DNA of 64,000 bases from Deltaproteobacteria bacterium. GTDB lineage: Bacteria; Desulfobacterota; DSM-4660; Desulfatiglandales; HGW-15. Location: the NCBI GenBank assembly GCA_019310485.1, contig JAFDEF010000001.1:77289-141288 (forward strand), read 5' to 3'. The notes beneath the pieces are model-generated. The model saw only the letters and a list, made by a program, of their open reading frames with translations. It was not told the origin of the DNA and made no database searches. The position numbers and the translations under genes are program-made. Of the stretch, positions 39,655 to 49,153 are shown one piece after another; position 1 is the first letter of the stretch; every line of letters starts with the position of its first letter.

Positions 39655-40833
39655 ATGGAGGGATTGGCATTTTCTTTGGGAAAAGAAGAAGAGAAGGTTT
39701 CGCTGGAGGATTTCTATGACCTGGTCATATTCGGGGGGGACCTGCCGGCCTTACGGCTGCAATTTATGCGGCAAGGGCAAGAGTCAAAACGCTCGTTATT
39801 GAAAAGGAAGAAGTCGGAGGCAAGGCAGCTACAACCGATGTCATTGAAAACTACCCCGGCTTTCCGGAAGGAATCAATGGACATGCACTTGCCCAGCGAA
39901 TGGTGGAACAGGCGAAAAAGTTTGGGGCTATAGTTTACAGGGGCACCCCGACGGATGTGCAGCTCAAAAAGCCACCAAGAACTTTCACACTTGATGGAAA
40001 GACAGTCTCCTGCAACAGCATTATTATCGCAACAGGCACTTCCCCAAAAAAACTGAATGTTCCTGGAGAGGAAAAACTCAAAGGCCGTGGGGTGTCATAC
40101 TGTGCCACCTGTGATGGGCCAATCTATGCGAACGAAGATATTGCTGTAATTGGCTGCGGGAATTCAGGGCTCCAGGAGGGCCTTTTTATCCTGAAGTTTG
40201 TAAAATCAATCACTTTCGTTGAATTTCTACCCGAGATCCGGGCAGAAAAAATTTTGCTTTACGCAAAAATTTGAGTGCCAGTACTGCGAATTAACCCATG
40301 AATTGTTAAACGAAATTGTTGATCTTTCAGACAAGCTAACGCTTCAAACTTATGAGTTTGTTAAGAACAAGGAAATAGCCGAAAAATACGGGGTGGATAA
40401 GATTCCCGCCATAGTCATCGAGGGGGGAAAAGACTACGGGATCCGTTTCTACGGAGTTCCGGCCGGATATGAGTTTACCACGCTGATCGAAGATATGATT
40501 GACGTATCGAGAGGCACAACAAACCTTTCGGCCGAGACAAAAGAACCCCTTAAGAACCTGGAAAAGAACATGCATATTCAGGTCTTCGTAACCCTCACCT
40601 GACCTTATTGCCCCCGTCCCGTGCGCACTGCCCATCAAATGGCGATAGAAAGCGAGCGTGTGAGAGGAGACATGATCGAATCAGCTGAATTCCCCCAGCT
40701 TGCCAACAAGTATTTTGTTACCGCTGTGCCTAAAGTGGTTATCAACGATGAAGTGGATTTCGAAGGCGCACTCCCAGAGAAAAGCTCCCTTGATAAAGTT
40801 CTCGAAGCTGAAGGAGTGGCAAAGAAAACCTGA
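39655..40833 (+). pseudogene. Degraded thioredoxin reductase / PDO (glutaredoxin-like) fusion gene with an in-frame TGA at a CPYC Cys position
   Basis: TrxR part split by missing G in G7 run (39733-39739): +1 frame gives GPAGLTAAIYAARARVKTLVIEKEEVGGKA...; CATCDG retained; internal loss and frame change near 40240-40280; PDO part FECQYC...VTLT-TGA-PYCPRPVRTAHQM, then ORF to 40833. Confidence 0.82.
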
Positions 40834-40906
40834 TCGCATGGCATTTTGCTACTAAAGGAATTTGGCTTAATAGCTTTGAAAGAGTGCCGGCAACTGCTCT
40901 ATTTTC

Positions 40907-41551
40907 TCAGTATCCAAGGTTTTCGCCTACAAGCTTTACGTGTATGCGATCCTTGATCATGTGCCCTTCAATAATACTCCACATGTTGCAAATTCGCCCT
41001 GGCGCGTTACAATCTGTACACAGGCCTGTCTCCACGCAGGGGGTTCCAACGCTGAGGCGAATTGCATTGGCAGGTGCCGCATAATGCTTTACCCGCGCCA
41101 TAGCAGAATCAAGGTCCGGCGCTACTTTGTTCATACCAACCACCAAGATCACTTTCTTGGGGCCAAAGGTCATCGCCGCAACCCGATTGCCCATACCGTC
41201 GAGATTAACAAGTTTGCCGTCAAGGGTGATTGCATTTGAGCTGGCAATCATAATATCAGCGCTCAAGCCTTTCCGTCTGAGGCTGAGACCTTCTTCTGTG
41301 GACAGGCTGCTTTGGTATGGGTCGATAAGCTCAACTCCCGGAAGTTTTTGGATTTCTTCCCAAAGACCCATACCTGTTGCGGTCATTGACCCGCACCGAA
41401 ATACCGTTGACCCCTCCGGTATCATTGCCAGTATTTCTTCCTTTGCCCGGGCAGCAGAAGAAGCGTAACTGCCCTCCATTCGACGTCTCTTGAGATTGGC
41501 GATAATGCTCTGGGCTACCTTTTCATTCAATGTGATCTGGTGCGTATCCAT
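40907..41551 (-). CDS. LUD-domain (lactate utilization LutC/YkgG-like) protein
   Basis: GSMTATGMGLWEEI, ASSNAITLDGKLVNLDGMGNRVAAMTFGPKKVILVVGMNKV. Confidence 0.88.
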   Translation of the reverse strand: MDTHQITLNEKVAQSIIANLKRRRMEGSYASSAARAKEEILAMIPEGSTVFRCGSMTATGMGLWEEIQKLPGVELIDPYQSSLSTEEGLSLRRKGLSADIMIASSNAITLDGKLVNLDGMGNRVAAMTFGPKKVILVVGMNKVAPDLDSAMARVKHYAAPANAIRLSVGTPCVETGLCTDCNAPGRICNMWSIIEGHMIKDRIHVKLVGENLGY

Positions 41552-42030
41552 ATTCCACCTCCATCAACTGTTTTTCTGTTGGGCCCAACAGCCTTGCATT
41601 GTGAAGAACAATGTGGAGGATTCTGTCAAAGTTTTCTCCAAAAATCAAATTTTTCCGGTCAACCCGGACATCAAGCCCGGATTTGACAGCCAAGCCGAAT
41701 TTAACTATGTTTCCCGTTTCAAGATGGGGCCCGCTTCACAGCAGAGAAAAGACATCTCGCTGAAAAATATGCTCATTGCTCGGGAGCATAAACACCAATT
41801 GAGGGTCAAACTTAAATTTATTACACTTAGGGGCGCATGAAATACCACGCCTTGTGGGAAAGTACCCATATATAGACTAAGGATTTCTGATCCCACCTAT
41901 TTTCTAGATTGCCGCACATCAAGGCGGTTTCAGATCTCTTTAAAACCCGTTCTGCTCTGTGTCCCGGGTTACTCAGCCAAGGCATGCTTGAGGGAAATGG
42001 GAGAAAATGTGAAGCGGATGGCAAGAAAGC

Positions 42031-42065
42031 AAAAAGGGGCTGCAAGTCGCTGATATCCCTTGCAG
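42031..42065 (-). terminator. Terminator-like hairpin downstream of tRNA-Cys
   Basis: Minus strand CTGCAAG-(12 nt)-CTTGCAG followed by CCCCTTTTT. Confidence 0.65.
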
Positions 42066-42081
42066 ACCCTTGGCATTTCAG

Positions 42082-42157
42082 TGGAGGCGGCAACCGGATT
42101 CGAACCGGTGAATAACGGTTTTGCAGACCGCTGCCTTAGCCACTTGGCTATGCCGCC
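42082..42157 (-). tRNA. tRNA-Cys (anticodon GCA)
   Basis: Minus strand GGCGGCATAGCCAAGTGGCTAAGGCAGCGGTCTGCAAAACCG...GGTTCGAATCCGGTTGCCGCCTCCA; acceptor GGCGGCA/TGCCGCC, encoded CCA. Confidence 0.95.
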
Positions 42158-42337
42158 CCTGAGAGGCCCCTGAAAAACGCTCTCTTTTGTCCGATTTCCG
42201 CGTCAGACTCAAATTCTAACCAGCATGAGGCTGGTCAATCCTCAAAATACTCCAAATGTATTCCTCCGGTTAGAATTTTCGCCTTCCTTGAACTTTAACA
42301 AAACCGAGTATTTTTCAAAGGCCTCTTTCTGAACAAA

Positions 42338-42413
42338 TGGAGCGGGAAACGGGACTCGAACCCGCGACAACCACGTTGGCAACGTGGGGCTCTACCAACT
42401 GAGCTATTCCCGC
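42338..42413 (-). tRNA. tRNA-Gly (anticodon GCC)
   Basis: Minus strand GCGGGAATAGCTCAGTTGGTAGAGCCCCACGTTGCCAACGTGG...GGGTTCGAGTCCCGTTTCCCGCTCCA. Confidence 0.95.
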
Positions 42414-42456
42414 ATGCATACCATTTTAAGGCCTCAAAGCACTTTGTCAACAAAAA

Positions 42457-43035
42457 TCAGGAGGGATTTCTGGGCAAAAGCACACGATAAAATTCTTTAA
42501 AATATGCCCATGCAGACCAAAGAGTAAAAATAAGTGCTGCCCACAACAGGACCATGCCAACTTTATGAAAATTGAGCCCTATGTATTTGTAGTGAAGGCA
42601 GAGAAATGCTGTTGCCAGGGATTGGAAAAAGGTCTTGTATTTCCCAAGTGAGCTTGCCTGCATTACAGTCCCTTCCATTACAGCAATACCGCGCAGCCCG
42701 GTGACAGCCATCTCCCTGGCAACGATCAGCATAACAATCCAGGCCGGAATCCGGCCAAGCGGAATAAGCATTATCATTGTGACCGAAACCAGAATCTTGT
42801 CAGCCATTGGATCCAGGAACTTCCCAAGCTTTGTGACATCCCCCCGGCGCCTGGCGAAAAAACCATCCAGAAGGTCTGTAACAAAGGCCGTTCCAAAGAA
42901 AAGCGCAGCAAGAAAACTGCCGAGCTTTCCTGGAAAATAAAGGCATATTAGCACCGCCGGAATACAGGCCAGCCTGAATAAAGTGAGTGAATTCGGCAAA
43001 TTAAATGCGGCTTTTCTGGGGGCATCCTTTTTCAT
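42457..43035 (-). CDS. pgsA: CDP-diacylglycerol-glycerol-3-phosphate 3-phosphatidyltransferase
   Basis: CDP-alcohol phosphatidyltransferase motif DLLDGFFARRRGDVTKLGKFLDPMADK. Confidence 0.94.
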   Translation of the reverse strand: MKKDAPRKAAFNLPNSLTLFRLACIPAVLICLYFPGKLGSFLAALFFGTAFVTDLLDGFFARRRGDVTKLGKFLDPMADKILVSVTMIMLIPLGRIPAWIVMLIVAREMAVTGLRGIAVMEGTVMQASSLGKYKTFFQSLATAFLCLHYKYIGLNFHKVGMVLLWAALIFTLWSAWAYFKEFYRVLLPRNPS

Positions 43036-43077
43036 TTCCGCTCCACCCAGGGATCAAACTTTTCCCAGCGCAGCTTT

Positions 43078-43659
43078 TTATCTTTTCCCGGAATTATACT
43101 GGCTGTAGTAGTACAGGACCTTTTTAACAAATGCTCTAGTTTCAGGAAATGGAGGGATACCCTGGTACTGTTCAATGCTCTCCGGTCCAGCGTTATACGC
43201 TGCCAGGGCGAGTTTCCTGTTCTTAAAACGCTTGAGCATGAGGCTCAAATACCGGGTTCCCCCAAAAATATTCTCTTCAGGGTTAAAGGGGTCCTCCACC
43301 TTCATTCGGTCCGCCGTATTAGGCATGAGCTGCATCAGTCCCTTTGCACCTTTTTGGGAGACAGCCCTGTGATCAAAGTCTGACTCAGCTTTTATCACAG
43401 CTTTAATAAGCGAGGGGTCAACATTGAACTTCTTCGAAGCCTGCACTATGATTCCCTCGTAGTCCTTAATGTATTGAGACACTTTCTTGCGGTAGGTCCG
43501 GATATAGAGTTTATACCTTTTATCATTTTTCACGTTTGTAAAATGCCAGACCCCGTTTTTGTCGCGATAACGATATATATCACCTGCGGCTGTGCTCAGG
43601 GCAAGTAGCACAAGAAGCGAACAAATTCCTGTAGCATAAATACAGCGTAGCGAAAACAT
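43078..43659 (-). CDS. lytic transglycosylase (SLT domain) with N-terminal DUF4124-like region
   Basis: VDPSLIKAVIKAESDFDHRAVSQKGAKGLMQLMPNTA. Confidence 0.93.
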   Translation of the reverse strand: MFSLRCIYATGICSLLVLLALSTAAGDIYRYRDKNGVWHFTNVKNDKRYKLYIRTYRKKVSQYIKDYEGIIVQASKKFNVDPSLIKAVIKAESDFDHRAVSQKGAKGLMQLMPNTADRMKVEDPFNPEENIFGGTRYLSLMLKRFKNRKLALAAYNAGPESIEQYQGIPPFPETRAFVKKVLYYYSQYNSGKR

Positions 43660-43661
43660 TT

Positions 43662-44303
43662 CTAGCCCACTTTTTTCCAGTCAGCCAGGAATTTCTCCAG
43701 TCCAATACCGGTTAGTGGATGATTTATTAGATGCTCCATAACCCCATATGGCATTGTGGCAATATCTGCTCCCATAAGGGCAGCATCCAAAACGTGGAGA
43801 GGGTTCCTTATGCTTGCCACAATAACTTCCGTGTCATAGCCGTAATTTTCGTATATGGCGATAATCTGCTCCACCAACTCCATCCCCCTGTGGCTTATGT
43901 CATCGAGTCTGCCAACAAAGGGACTGATGTATGCTGCTCCTGCTTTGGCTGCCATGAGTGCCTGAACAGGTGAAAAGCAAAGGGTCACGTTGGTCTTTAT
44001 TCCTTCGGCAGATAGCACTTTTACAGCTTTCAAACCTTCTCTAATCAGTGGAATTTTTACAACAATGTTACCTGCAATTTTCACCAGTTCCTTCGCTTCG
44101 GAGATCATCCCTTCCGCATCCCTGCTGACCACTTCAGTATTGACAGGTCCGCTGACTATTCCGCAGATCTCTTCTATCAGTCCTTTGAACTCTCTGCCTT
44201 CCCTGGAGATCAGGGTGGGGTTGGTGGTAACGCCATCCAGCAGTCCAAGTTCACTGGCCTTTCTTATTTGCTCAACGTTTGCCGTATCAAGAAAAAATTT
44301 CAT
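43662..44303 (-). CDS. transaldolase (TalC/fructose-6-phosphate aldolase type)
   Basis: [46 protein letters not shown]. Confidence 0.95.
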   Translation of the reverse strand: MKFFLDTANVEQIRKASELGLLDGVTTNPTLISREGREFKGLIEEICGIVSGPVNTEVVSRDAEGMISEAKELVKIAGNIVVKIPLIREGLKAVKVLSAEGIKTNVTLCFSPVQALMAAKAGAAYISPFVGRLDDISHRGMELVEQIIAIYENYGYDTEVIVASIRNPLHVLDAALMGADIATMPYGVMEHLINHPLTGIGLEKFLADWKKVG

Positions 44304-44563
44304 GATTCCCCCCTCTGTGTTTTCTTTTCTGACTCAAATTTTGAAGCGCACTCCTCGCTGCAAAAATAATATGTTTCCCTGTCGATTGTTCTCTTCACAG
44401 CCTCTCGACGCGGTACGTACGTTTTACAATATGGATCCTGCACCATTTCGTCAATGACCCCACCCTCCGGACCTCCACCTACCTGTTTGCCCGGAGTTAA
44501 CAATCCTTTGAGTAGCCTGTAGAGCAGGTAAGCCAAGAAAAGAAAGATCAAAAATCGAATCAT
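44300..44563 (-). CDS. small membrane-anchored YHS/TRASH-like Cys motif protein (PP0621-like)
   Basis: TM N-terminus plus [35 protein letters not shown]. Confidence 0.7.
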   Translation of the reverse strand: MIRFLIFLFLAYLLYRLLKGLLTPGKQVGGGPEGGVIDEMVQDPYCKTYVPRREAVKRTIDRETYYFCSEECASKFESEKKTQRGES

Positions 44564-44566
44564 TAC

Positions 44567-45067
44567 CTATTCCTTCAACCGGATAAGGTCGCCGTTTGTG
44601 CTGGGAAGATTATCGAGAAGTTTCTCAACGCTCATTCCAAGAACCGGGTGCACCAGGTGCGGAGCAATCTCAGCCAGAGGAACAAGCACGAAGTGCCTAA
44701 GGTGCATAAGCGGATGCGGAACGATCAATTTTTGGCTGTTAATAATTTCGTTCCCAAACAACAAGATATCTAAGTCGATTATCCGAGGGCCCCACCTCGT
44801 GGTCCTTATTCGACCCATTTGTTTTTCGATCAGAAGCAAATGGTCAATCAATTCTTCTGCAGATATTTCCACCTCCAAACTCAGTGCTCCATTAACATAC
44901 CATTCCTGCCCTTCAACGCCTACGGGCCGTGTAAGATACCAACCCGAGCACCTGTAAGGTTTGCAGCCCTGAGTCTCAGCTATCATCTGAACTGCTCTGA
45001 GGCAGTTGCCACGCTTATCACCAAGGTTTGACCCGATTCCTATGTATGCCTTTTTCATCACTCGCAA
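44567..45067 (-). CDS. folK: 2-amino-4-hydroxy-6-hydroxymethyldihydropteridine diphosphokinase
   Basis: YIGIGSNLGDKRGNC; RWGPRIIDLDILLFG. Confidence 0.95.
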   Translation of the reverse strand: MRVMKKAYIGIGSNLGDKRGNCLRAVQMIAETQGCKPYRCSGWYLTRPVGVEGQEWYVNGALSLEVEISAEELIDHLLLIEKQMGRIRTTRWGPRIIDLDILLFGNEIINSQKLIVPHPLMHLRHFVLVPLAEIAPHLVHPVLGMSVEKLLDNLPSTNGDLIRLKE

Positions 45068-45080
45068 TGACGGCCACTTT

Positions 45081-46247
45081 TCACAACCCAGCGGCTTTTA
45101 TTCTTCCGATGGCTTGTTCCAGCCTTTCTCTTTTCTGGGTTAGAGCTATCCGGAAATACCCTTCCCCCGGTTCACCAAAGCCGTTACCCGGTGTTACAAC
45201 AACTCCTTTCTCAAGTAAGCGCGTTGCCAGTTGTGCCGAAGAATATCCCTCCGGAGCCCTTACCCACAGGTAAAAGCTGGCTTTCGGGATTTCCAGTTCG
45301 AATCCGGCTGCTCGCAGCCCCCCAACCATGAGATCTCTGCGCCTGGTGTATATTTCCCTCATCTCGTCCACGCAGGATTGATCACCACTCAGGGCCTGGA
45401 TTCCGGCTATCTGGACTGCCCCAAACACACCTGAGTCCACGTTACTCTTTATGGCTCCAAGACCCTCCACTGCCTTTTTATTTCCAACAGCAAAGCCCAC
45501 GCGCCAGCCAGTCATGTTGTAAGTCTTTGAAAGAGAGTGAAACTCTATTGCGACATCCTTGGCCCCCCGTGCCTCCAGAAAGCTATGCGGGCGATAGCTA
45601 TCGTAGGCGATTTCGGTGTAAGCTGCATCATGACAAACCAGAATATCGTTCTCCTTTGCAAATGCCACAACCCGCTCAAAGTAGTCCAACTCGGCAACGG
45701 CCGCCGTAGGGTTATTCGGATAATTAATGAACATTATTCTAGCCTTCTTGGCCACTTCTGCTGGAATCATGTCAAGGTCAGGGACGAAATGATTGCTCTC
45801 CAGCAATGGCATGAAATAGGCGCCACCCCCAGCAAAAAGCGTTGCATTGTGGTAAACCGGGTAACCGGGAGTGGGAATAAGGGAAACGTCTCCAGGGTTA
45901 ATAAAAGCAAGGGGGAAGTGGGCTATTCCTTCCTTGCTGCCAATCAGTATAATGACCTCATCATCAGGGTTAAGGTCAACACCAAAACGTCTCTTATACC
46001 AACCGGCAACTGCTGCCTTGAATTCACGCATCCCATCGTAGGCCGGGTAGCGGTGGGTTGAAGGGTCTTCCACAGCCCTCTTCATCGCCTCTACTATATG
46101 AGGGGGTGTGGGAAGGTCCGGATCACCAATGCCCAAGTCAATGATATCTATCCCCGAGGCTTTAACCTCCGCTTTTTTCTTGTCAATCTCCTTAAAAAGA
46201 TAAGGAGGAAGTTTTCTTATTCTTTCCGCTTTGTCGAAAATACCCAT
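45081..46247 (-). CDS. dapL: LL-diaminopimelate aminotransferase
   Basis: Class I aminotransferase, FHSLSKTYNMTGWRVGFAVGN; adjacent to dapB/dapA. Confidence 0.9.
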   Translation of the reverse strand: MGIFDKAERIRKLPPYLFKEIDKKKAEVKASGIDIIDLGIGDPDLPTPPHIVEAMKRAVEDPSTHRYPAYDGMREFKAAVAGWYKRRFGVDLNPDDEVIILIGSKEGIAHFPLAFINPGDVSLIPTPGYPVYHNATLFAGGGAYFMPLLESNHFVPDLDMIPAEVAKKARIMFINYPNNPTAAVAELDYFERVVAFAKENDILVCHDAAYTEIAYDSYRPHSFLEARGAKDVAIEFHSLSKTYNMTGWRVGFAVGNKKAVEGLGAIKSNVDSGVFGAVQIAGIQALSGDQSCVDEMREIYTRRRDLMVGGLRAAGFELEIPKASFYLWVRAPEGYSSAQLATRLLEKGVVVTPGNGFGEPGEGYFRIALTQKRERLEQAIGRIKAAGL

Positions 46248-46342
46248 CCTTAACCTCTTTTTCCTTCACGCATACAGGTTGTCCTTCCCTGCTCTAGAAT
46301 CTCTCCTTCTTATCAGCACGCCAAGCCACATCGTAATTCATT

Positions 46343-46444
46343 ATGAACTTCCCCGCCGCAAGCAGCGGGGTATCAATCGGAAACCATCTTAACCGTCCCA
46401 AGGGGCGGGGAATCAAACCCTTGTCCGCCTCTGGCGGATTGAAG
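46343..46444. repeat. Interspersed palindromic repeat, copy B
   Basis: See 14061-14181; three GC-rich hairpins. Confidence 0.9.
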
Positions 46445-46507
46445 GGTGGAATGCCTTGAGCCTAAGGGGTAGGGCGGCAGGTGACTCGCAGGTGCTTTAG
46501 AACCTTG

Positions 46508-47311
46508 TTACTTGAGACCCAAAACATCCTGCATATCATAAAGACCGGGTGGTTGATCAATGATCCAGGCTGCAGCCTTCAGTGCACCGCGCGCAAAGTT
46601 GTCCCTGTTGTGCGCTCTGTGGATCAATTCCAGCCTTTCCCCAATCCCGCCAAACATTATGGTATGCTCTCCGGTGATATCGCCTGCGCGCCATGTTTGG
46701 ATACCGATCTCTTTATCAGTTCTCTCCCCAATTATTCCCTTTCTCTGGTAAACTGCAACTTCTTCTAGGTTGCGATTCGTGGAAGAGGCAAGTATCTGTG
46801 CAAGGCGCATCGCAGTGCCACTTGGGGCATCTTTCTTGAGCCGGTGGTGAACTTCCAGGATCTCCATGTCATAGTCATTGCCAAGAAGTTTCGCCATGTC
46901 ACCAGCTATTTTGAACATCACGTTGACCCCAACGCTCATGTTAGGCGACATGACACAGCGGATAGTCTTTGCGATATCCTGTACTTCCCTGAGCAAGTCA
47001 GCACTTATGCCAGTTGTACCAATAACCATTGCAAGCCCGTGGGATGCAGCCTCCTTCATGTTCTGTAACGTGGCCTCAGGCGTCGTAAAATCAATCAATA
47101 CCTCCCCCGAATCTATGACATCCCTCACTGACCCGCTGATTTTCATCCCAAGGCGTCCAGAGCCGGCAACTTCTCCCGCATCCTGCCCTACACTTTGATG
47201 ATCAGGCCGCTCAAATGCGCCCGTGAGCTCAAAGTCCCGGCTCCTGATGATCGCATTAATAATCCGCCCTCCCATCCGTCCGGCAGCGCCGGCAACAATC
47301 ACTTTTGTCAT
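46508..47311 (-). CDS. dapB: 4-hydroxy-tetrahydrodipicolinate reductase
   Basis: VAGAAGRMGGRIINAI; EVHHRLKKDAPSGTAMRLA. Confidence 0.95.
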   Translation of the reverse strand: MTKVIVAGAAGRMGGRIINAIIRSRDFELTGAFERPDHQSVGQDAGEVAGSGRLGMKISGSVRDVIDSGEVLIDFTTPEATLQNMKEAASHGLAMVIGTTGISADLLREVQDIAKTIRCVMSPNMSVGVNVMFKIAGDMAKLLGNDYDMEILEVHHRLKKDAPSGTAMRLAQILASSTNRNLEEVAVYQRKGIIGERTDKEIGIQTWRAGDITGEHTIMFGGIGERLELIHRAHNRDNFARGALKAAAWIIDQPPGLYDMQDVLGLK

Positions 47312-47421
47312 GTTCCCCCTCTCCGTCTTTGAATGTCAATCGGTTCAAAGTCCTGGCAAAGCGCAATGCCGCTTCCCACAAGGTGCGCGCGAGGCCATGG
47401 TAAAGTCTCCCTTTTTCTTCC

Positions 47422-48297
47422 TCAATTTATCAGCCCGTAGTCCTTGAGGGCTTTCTTCAGTTTGTCAAGGTTCGCCGGGGCCATCGGGCATAAAGGAAGC
47501 CTCATTTCGCCGTCAATTTTCCCCATTAAAGCCAGGGAGGTTTTAACGGGAATCGGATTGGTTTCAAAAAACATTGCCCGGCACAAGGGGTACAATTTAT
47601 AGAAAAGCTCCCTTGCTCGTTCAATCTCCCCATTTTCATAGGCATTTACCATTTCCGCAGTATCTTTTGGAACTATGTTCGCCACCACGGATATCACGCC
47701 TTTACCTCCGATCGCAAGCACCGGGAGGGTAAGATTGTCATCACCTGAGAGAAGGGTAATTTTTTCACCTGCAAGTTGTACGATGTCCGCCATCTGGCCC
47801 AAATTCCCCGATGCTTCCTTGACTGCTACAATTTCCGGCAGCTCGGCCAGACGCGCCACTGTCTCAGGGAGCATATTAAGCCCTGTTCTCCCCGGTACAT
47901 TGTAAAGCACCTGGGGAAGGGCAACTGCCTTGGCAATTGCCTTGAAGTGCTCATAGAGGCCCTGCTGAGTGGGCTTGTTGTAATACGGGGTGACTTGAAG
48001 CGTCGCGTCCGCACCACTTTTCTTGGCATGCTCTGTCAGCTCTATAGCTTCCGCCGTGCTGTTACCCCCGGTGCCTGCAATAACGGGAACTCTTTTGTTT
48101 GCGGCCTGGATGGCAATATCAATGACCCGGCTGTGCTCTTCCATGCTCAAGGTCGCTGACTCTCCGGTGGTACCGCACGGTACAATTGCGCTTGTTCCGT
48201 TTTCTATCTGAAATTCAATCAGTTCGCGGTACTTCTCCTCGTCCACCTGCCCGTTTTTAAACGGCGTTACTATGGCCACAATGGATCCTTTAAACAT
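47422..48297 (-). CDS. dapA: 4-hydroxy-tetrahydrodipicolinate synthase
   Basis: GSIVAIVTPFKNG; PCGTTGESATLS; YNVPGRTG; AVKEASGN. Confidence 0.96.
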   Translation of the reverse strand: MFKGSIVAIVTPFKNGQVDEEKYRELIEFQIENGTSAIVPCGTTGESATLSMEEHSRVIDIAIQAANKRVPVIAGTGGNSTAEAIELTEHAKKSGADATLQVTPYYNKPTQQGLYEHFKAIAKAVALPQVLYNVPGRTGLNMLPETVARLAELPEIVAVKEASGNLGQMADIVQLAGEKITLLSGDDNLTLPVLAIGGKGVISVVANIVPKDTAEMVNAYENGEIERARELFYKLYPLCRAMFFETNPIPVKTSLALMGKIDGEMRLPLCPMAPANLDKLKKALKDYGLIN

Positions 48298-48337
48298 GAT
48301 GCCCTCCTCTTTTGAAAAAAGTAGATTTAACGGCTTC

Positions 48338-49153
48338 CTAAAGAGCCTCTTCGTTTAACCTGCCCTCATAAATGAGAGAGGTAGTTCCTTCAAGCCACAC
48401 CTCCTCAAACAACATGCCTTTTTTCTTGAAATAGATTTTCAGCTCCTCTCCCCCCCGGGTCTTTACTCTTACCGGGGAATGGACCATATCCCTGGCTGAC
48501 GCCACCACTGCCGAGGCAATTGCACCTGTGCCACAGGCAAGGGTTTCGTCTTCAACCCCCCTTTCATAAGTCCTCATCTCTATCAGGTCAGAGGAAACAA
48601 TATTGATGAAGTCTGCATTAGTGCCGGCCGGAGAAAAACTCGGATCAATCCTAACAGCCCTTCCCTGCTCAACAACAGGGTGGGCTTCAAGGTTATCAAC
48701 TTGCACGACTACATGAGGAACCCCTGTGTTGACAAAGTCAACACTCTTCCACCCGGGTTTATGCTGGATGTCAATGTCGGTTTCAAGCCCAGAGGGAGAC
48801 GGCGTCAGAACCTTTACCATCCTGCCCGCCACTTCAGCGGAGACCGGTCCGGCAAGAGTTTGAAACGTCATTTTCTGCCCTGCAATTCCTTTCATAAAAG
48901 CGAAGCGTGCAACGCATCGTGCCCCATTTCCACACATCTCCGCTTCGCCCCCGTCAGCATTTAAATAATGCCAGCGAAAATCGTAATTCTGTGATTCGCT
49001 CACAAAGATCGTGCCGTCAGCGCCAACCGACTCTCTTCGCCTGCACACCTTTCTGGTAAAGCTTCCCATTTCATCTTCAGGAACCCTTCCCTGGCGGTTG
49101 TCAATGAGGATGAAGTCGTTTCCGCTGCCGCTCATTTTCCAGAACTCAATCAT
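48338..49153 (-). CDS. dapF: diaminopimelate epimerase
   Basis: MSGSGNDFILIDNR; MCGNGARC; YERGVEDETLACGTGA. Confidence 0.96.
   Translation of the reverse strand: MIEFWKMSGSGNDFILIDNRQGRVPEDEMGSFTRKVCRRRESVGADGTIFVSESQNYDFRWHYLNADGGEAEMCGNGARCVARFAFMKGIAGQKMTFQTLAGPVSAEVAGRMVKVLTPSPSGLETDIDIQHKPGWKSVDFVNTGVPHVVVQVDNLEAHPVVEQGRAVRIDPSFSPAGTNADFINIVSSDLIEMRTYERGVEDETLACGTGAIASAVVASARDMVHSPVRVKTRGGEELKIYFKKKGMLFEEVWLEGTTSLIYEGRLNEEAL

Noticed and set aside
41490-41840. 116-aa plus-strand ORF between the LUD gene and tRNAs
   Set aside because: Partly antisense to LUD gene, low-complexity composition, no motif
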